In this document: piece after piece, positions 62,701 through 64,000 of the stretch
Numbering within the stretch: position 1 is the first letter of the stretch
Layout: every line of letters begins with the position of its first letter
From: Dipylidium caninum
Lineage: Eukaryota; Platyhelminthes; Cestoda; Cyclophyllidea; Dipylidiidae
DNA length: 64,000 bases
NCBI GenBank assembly: GCA_017562135.1
Contig: QEYB01001179.1
Coordinates: 97,001-161,000 of the forward strand
Direction of reading: 5' to 3'
Program-made: the position numbers and the translations under genes
Notes under the pieces: generated by a model
Told to the model about the DNA's origin: nothing
The model's input: only the letters and a program-made list of their open reading frames with translations
The model's database searches: none

Positions 62701-63895
62701 GGCCTCATTCATCTTGTCCTTAGCTTGGGCTCACTTCCACCCGCACCCCCCTCTTAAAATGCCACCCAGTTCAAAACAACCACTGCTTCCATTAATTAAT
62801 CGGACAAGGTCGTTTGATTGCCCTCGTGCAATAAGCTATATTCAACCGTGGTCCAGAACTTTCAAGTTTATGCCTAGCGTCGGCGTATTTTGGGACTATT
62901 GATAGAAGATCCGTGTCTACAATTTGTTTTACGACGTCTTCAGTGCTTTAACTTTTAGTAAGTTCTAAATATCCCAAATCTAACTTATCATACGTGTACC
63001 AATTTCCAGTCCGAGGCTTTGGCAAGCCAAAAGACTACGTCAGATCCGAGCAGGACTATTGCAGGAGGCCTCCCAAATTCGGGCCAGAATAGTCGTGGTG
63101 GCAATCTTGGTGTAGCCGGTCCTCCAGGCGGATTTCCCTTGATGGTGGCTGCGGAAACGCTGGCTGCCAGTTTCGGCGTGCACATGAGCCGCGGACAAAC
63201 AGGGAACGCCGAACCTACGTCAACAAAATCACAAATTTCTTGGAAAAAAAGTCCCCCCTGCTCCTCAGTATCTGGTGCCAGTTCTGCTCCTCTTCAGTCT
63301 CCTCCTCTAGGTAAGTGACTTCTCCTTTCTCAGAATGTAACTGAAGGTAATTTTCTGAGTAGTCATACCGACCAATCAACTTTGACTTACTCGTAATTAT
63401 TTGTCGGTCTTTATTAATACTCGCCTTTGATTGGGTAATTGAATAGTGCTTTCTGCGGTAAATCTGATTGGTCATGTGGCCCGTAGTCACTTGTGTGCTT
63501 GTCAAAAAATACGATTTCTTTTAACTAATTAACTGAGAAGTAGCACCACAAATACTCCAGTAAATTCAATTTTTTACTCTCCGTATGTGATGGCAGAAAA
63601 GTAATTTGCGCCAAATTGTGATGAGAGCATTGTCATGACATCAATAGAAATTAGATTTTAAGTATTCAGTAATTGTAGTTGTCCACCCTTCTTTTACCTC
63701 CTCGTCGGCCAGACCCATCACTAGTTGAATGTGTCCTTTTTCGAAGTTATTAATTAAATAAGGTCCATTCCAATATTGTCAGATAAACGCATTTTGAGTA
63801 GGGCTTCTGTCCCCTTTCAAAGTGTCCTCTTCTATGAAGGCAAGTTCGTGCCTGGTGGACGAGAGAGGGCCTCATTTCACTGTGGCATCACTCAA
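38617..63895 (+). CDS. Large spliced plus-strand gene of unknown function (partial; possibly two genes)
   Basis: Exon-like blocks with good acceptors, donors and coding composition follow one another: 38617-38736, 38824-39597, 42878-43008, 43897-44059, 46792-46885, about 47203-47536, 48590-48734, 55086-55352, 57995-58181, about 59292-59467, 61939-62102, 63010-63310 and 63783-63895. Phases agree across 38736/38824, 55352/57995 and 63310/63783. Elsewhere alternative exons or frames compete, so the chain is not proven to be one transcript. The protein is Ser/Pro/Gly-rich and probably largely disordered. It has some Cys-containing blocks (RVTRCDICLSPPSY, PLYCNFRVREED, DYTCRMYFLQHD, SRFKLCPPTS) that look conserved in style, but I cannot place them in a family. 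The last exon ends with a good donor, so the gene continues outside the window. Confidence 0.5.
38824..39597 (+). CDS. Main N-terminal exon of unknown plus-strand gene
   Basis: 258 codons between GATGTTTCAG and TCGA|GTGAGT. A Ser/Pro-rich start leads to VASLAIIGGMSQEELLRLGQ, then an Arg/Gly/Ala-rich part. A more structured block follows (HIGRVARVTRCDICLSPPSY and LVRVGPGNVVSTRGQGYARI), then a Ser-rich tail. The CxxC could be half of a metal site, but its partner cysteines are not obvious. No family is recognised. Confidence 0.75.
39735..39965. repeat. Dispersed repeat, copy 1
   Basis: Clearly related in direct orientation to 42313-42545, best in the first 120 bases (GGATAAAAATGAACACTGGG against GGATAAAAATAAACACTGAG; CGAAGTGAAAGAAA in both). 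No transposase or reverse transcriptase motif was seen. Both copies lie in an intron of the unknown plus-strand gene. Confidence 0.7.
39966..42312. other. Intronic DNA of the unknown plus-strand gene
   Basis: No exon with matched splice sites was found. A 97-codon plus-strand frame at 41335-41628 lacks splice support. Confidence 0.5.
42313..42545. repeat. Dispersed repeat, copy 2
   Basis: Partner of 39735-39965. The similarity weakens after about 42440, where this copy is GC-richer. Differences are mostly transitions, as in an old repeat family. Confidence 0.7.
42878..43008 (+). CDS. Possible exon of unknown plus-strand gene
   Basis: TTCTCTAACAG, then 43 codons (FPRSHKVLTECGRMSTHRQ, ending SSPNCLVFSP) and donor CCG|GTTAGG. 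Entry phase fits 39597. Its exit phase would make the 43897 exon read a Pro-rich frame. It could be an alternative exon. Confidence 0.4.
43897..44059 (+). CDS. Exon of unknown plus-strand gene, two possible frames
   Basis: A good acceptor GGATTCAG and donor CCAG|GTTGGT. Joined directly to 39597 it reads SARDSNLGSCPIPSTSEEAV. Joined through 43008 it reads a Pro-rich run including PPILPPLLPRPPGLPPPSS. Both frames stay open over the whole exon; I cannot choose. Confidence 0.5.
44060..46791. other. Intron-like DNA of the unknown plus-strand gene
   Basis: Open frames on both strands at about 45660-46017 overlap each other and lack splice context. A weak candidate exon follows TCATTCAG at 46496. 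Nothing else is recognised. Confidence 0.45.
46792..46885 (+). CDS. Short exon of unknown plus-strand gene
   Basis: Acceptor TTGGATTTAG and donor TCG|GTGAGT. Reads NDIVYQQRLYHQHIARSVRN, then LRRYRHIYGDS, a basic amphipathic stretch. Entry phase matches 44059 (Ser/Pro frame), and exit is phase 0. Confidence 0.5.
47203..47536 (+). CDS. Exon block of unknown plus-strand gene with overlapping open frames
   Basis: One frame from 47203 reads GPMKAPSSEERENLTASEP and runs through RRNSADEALIARDEGEKGEF to a stop at 47484. A second frame, open after 47391, reads IVRSKGETQRQVDEAIPV, then ATVIVAVENDGNN, and ends at a clean donor AAT|GTAAGG. A GTGAGG donor at 47240 with an acceptor ending at 47420 would link the two as exon, intron and exon in correct phase. 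Intron retention would give the first frame and a truncated protein. Confidence 0.5.
48301..48324. repeat. TGCCGC hexanucleotide repeat
   Basis: Four near-perfect TGCCGC units in non-coding plus-strand context. On the minus strand the frame would read poly-Ala, which is an artefact of the repeat. Confidence 0.8.
48590..48734 (+). CDS. Possible exon of unknown plus-strand gene
   Basis: Acceptor CAATTCCAG and donor ACAG|GTGAGG enclose 145 bases open in two frames. One fits the phase of 47536 (VCKETVQISVASSQMLRSQW), the other fits entry to 55086 (FVKRPSKFLWLHRRCFVHNG). Hydrophobic, Phe/Leu-rich composition makes both uncertain. Confidence 0.35.
51121..51560. repeat. Degenerate CTAC/CTTC/CTGC tetranucleotide tract
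   Basis: About 440 bases of imperfect tetranucleotide units (CCTA, CCTT, CCTG), strongly strand-asymmetric with pyrimidines on the plus strand. The apparent Leu-Pro-Thr-Tyr frame at 51390 onward is a product of the repeat, not a gene. Confidence 0.92.
52602..52653. repeat. CCCG tract joined to a GT microsatellite
   Basis: Repeated CCCG units (52602-52630) run directly into GT repeats (52631-52653), preceded by a short TGTC/TGTG run. Both parts can form non-B DNA. Confidence 0.9.
53590..53602. repeat. Homopolymer run of 13 C
   Basis: An uninterrupted run of 13 cytosines, unusual in this AT-rich DNA. Its length may vary or be miscounted in assembly. Confidence 0.9.
53698..53746. repeat. Nested overlapping inverted repeats
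   Basis: TTATAAGTAG at 53698-53707 pairs perfectly with CTACTTATAA at 53723-53732. AGTTCGCCT at 53706-53714 pairs perfectly with AGGCGAACT at 53738-53746. The two stems interleave and share bases, so only one can form at a time, or they form a pseudoknot-like fold. Confidence 0.85.
55086..55352 (+). CDS. Cys-containing exon of unknown plus-strand gene
   Basis: 89 codons, phase 0 at both ends, between TTCTTGCAG and TCG|GTACGT. Includes SKCEVTWSYVASSDLRSIMS, LHPLYCNFRVREEDASVPD and YTCRMYFLQHDQRLEAVIAH. It looks like part of a folded domain with four or more cysteines; the family is not recognised. The other two plus-strand frames are closed. Confidence 0.72.
55353..57994. other. Intron between two phase-compatible exons
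   Basis: 2.6 kb of AT-rich DNA. A 92-codon plus-strand frame near 56875 is AT-driven and has no splice support. Nothing else is seen. Confidence 0.55.
57995..58181 (+). CDS. Exon of unknown plus-strand gene
   Basis: Acceptor GGCTGTCAG and donor TTTG|GTACGT, phase 0 in, matching 55352. Reads GVRPEGEAMAVLAHAPSACP, then KTGIYVIDSVDCALNEGTQL. Probably the same folded region as the preceding exon. An alternative acceptor 16 bases upstream is possible. Confidence 0.65.
58182..61938. other. Intron-like DNA around the 59292 block
   Basis: Besides the unresolved exon at 59292-59467, an acceptor TTGATCTTACAG at 58671 opens only frames that soon stop. Overlapping frames on both strands at 59655-60325 have no splice fit. 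Confidence 0.45.
59292..59467 (+). CDS. Probable exon, frame unresolved
   Basis: Two plus-strand frames look coding. One reads NNPFGRSATRESVVFDAKRS, SRFKLCPPTSAESKGVPEDI and FVTCTTVQSRRNQ, ending at C|GTTAAC or a stop. The other reads QRENQWSSMRKDLVEAALSC, then VRPPPRNRK with a donor AAG|GTGTTC. The 5' end is not settled, and no phase links it to 58181, so an exon may be missing between them. Confidence 0.4.
61939..62102 (+). CDS. Arg/Ser-rich exon of a plus-strand gene
   Basis: A long pyrimidine tract ending ATCCCCAG opens SPRNSRSTSPGSQATPRRVR, and LQRKKDPWSGSYAPGNRFGG follows. The donor is CTCAG|GTGTTA; an alternative CGG|GTGACA 19 bases earlier would fit the phase of 63010 better. Basic and probably disordered. 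Confidence 0.55.
63010..63310 (+). CDS. Ser/Gly-rich exon of a plus-strand gene
   Basis: TTTCCAG, 100 codons, CTAG|GTAAGT. Reads SEALASQKTTSDPSRTIAGG, then PPGGFPLMVAAETLAASFGV and a Ser/Pro-rich end. One base is carried over and fits the next exon exactly. The first third is also open in another frame (GFGKPKDYVRSEQDYCRRPP). Confidence 0.68.
63783..63895 (+). CDS. Last visible exon of the plus-strand gene
   Basis: TATTGTCAG, 37 codons plus joining bases, CAA|GTAAGA. Reads KRILSRASVPFQSVLFYEGK, then FVPGGRERASFHCGITQ, which looks like folded-domain sequence. Phase agrees with 63310. The transcript continues past the right edge. Confidence 0.68.
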
Positions 63896-64000
63896 GTAAG
63901 AGAGTTTTCTGGGCGGCGACGATGTCATCTCTATTACTGTAGTGCTGGGCCGAGGTTACCTTCAAGATGGGGATTTTGACAGACAAAGCAGTAAACCGAG

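Noticed and set aside
1..64000. CRISPR arrays, prophage, operons, riboswitches or bacterial promoters
   Set aside because: No regularly spaced repeats or compact gene runs exist, and the genes are spliced animal genes.

Overview
This is nuclear DNA from an animal, most likely a parasitic flatworm (tapeworm or fluke). Protein-coding signal comes in short blocks bounded by GT and AG, separated by introns from 31 bases to more than 5 kb. The kinase gene has ultra-short introns (31, 35 and 45 bases) crowded at its 5' end and longer ones downstream, a pattern known from schistosomes and tapeworms. There is no operon structure, no prokaryote-type gene packing and no recognisable CRISPR, prophage or plasmid feature. 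The phylum call is inference; no species-specific marker was recognised.

Layout. Bases 1-10071 show no supportable gene. Bases 16118-10072 (minus strand) hold a Greatwall/MASTL-type mitotic kinase in 13 phase-consistent coding exons, plus a possible exon carrying only the start codon. Its kinase domain is split by an insertion of about 350 residues between DFG and APE, the hallmark of that family. Bases 16119-21213 are intergenic, with candidate poly(A) signals of the next gene. Bases 37377-21214 (minus strand) hold a hyccin/FAM126 gene in seven phase-consistent exons (987 codons), almost twice the usual length because acidic, Ser-rich, Arg-rich and Gln-rich stretches interrupt the hyccin fold. 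Its fourth intron contains a decayed mauritiana-type mariner transposon (about 25370-26310).

From 38617 to the right edge the plus strand carries a series of spliced exons of one, possibly two, large genes whose product I do not recognise. The best supported are 38617-38736, 38824-39597, 55086-55352, 57995-58181, 61939-62102, 63010-63310 and 63783-63895. The last runs on beyond the window. Several exons are open in two frames, so their joining is unsettled. This gene starts about 1.2 kb from the hyccin start in divergent orientation.

Functional links. Greatwall/MASTL normally restrains PP2A-B55 at mitotic entry by phosphorylating ENSA/ARPP19. Hyccin normally works with TTC7 and EFR3 to hold PI4-kinase III alpha at the plasma membrane. 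Nothing suggests the two act in one pathway; they are simply neighbours. Repeats include a 440-base CTAC/CTTC-rich tract, a GC-rich CCCG tract running into a GT microsatellite, a diverged dispersed repeat pair (39735 and 42313) and a nested inverted repeat at 53698-53746.
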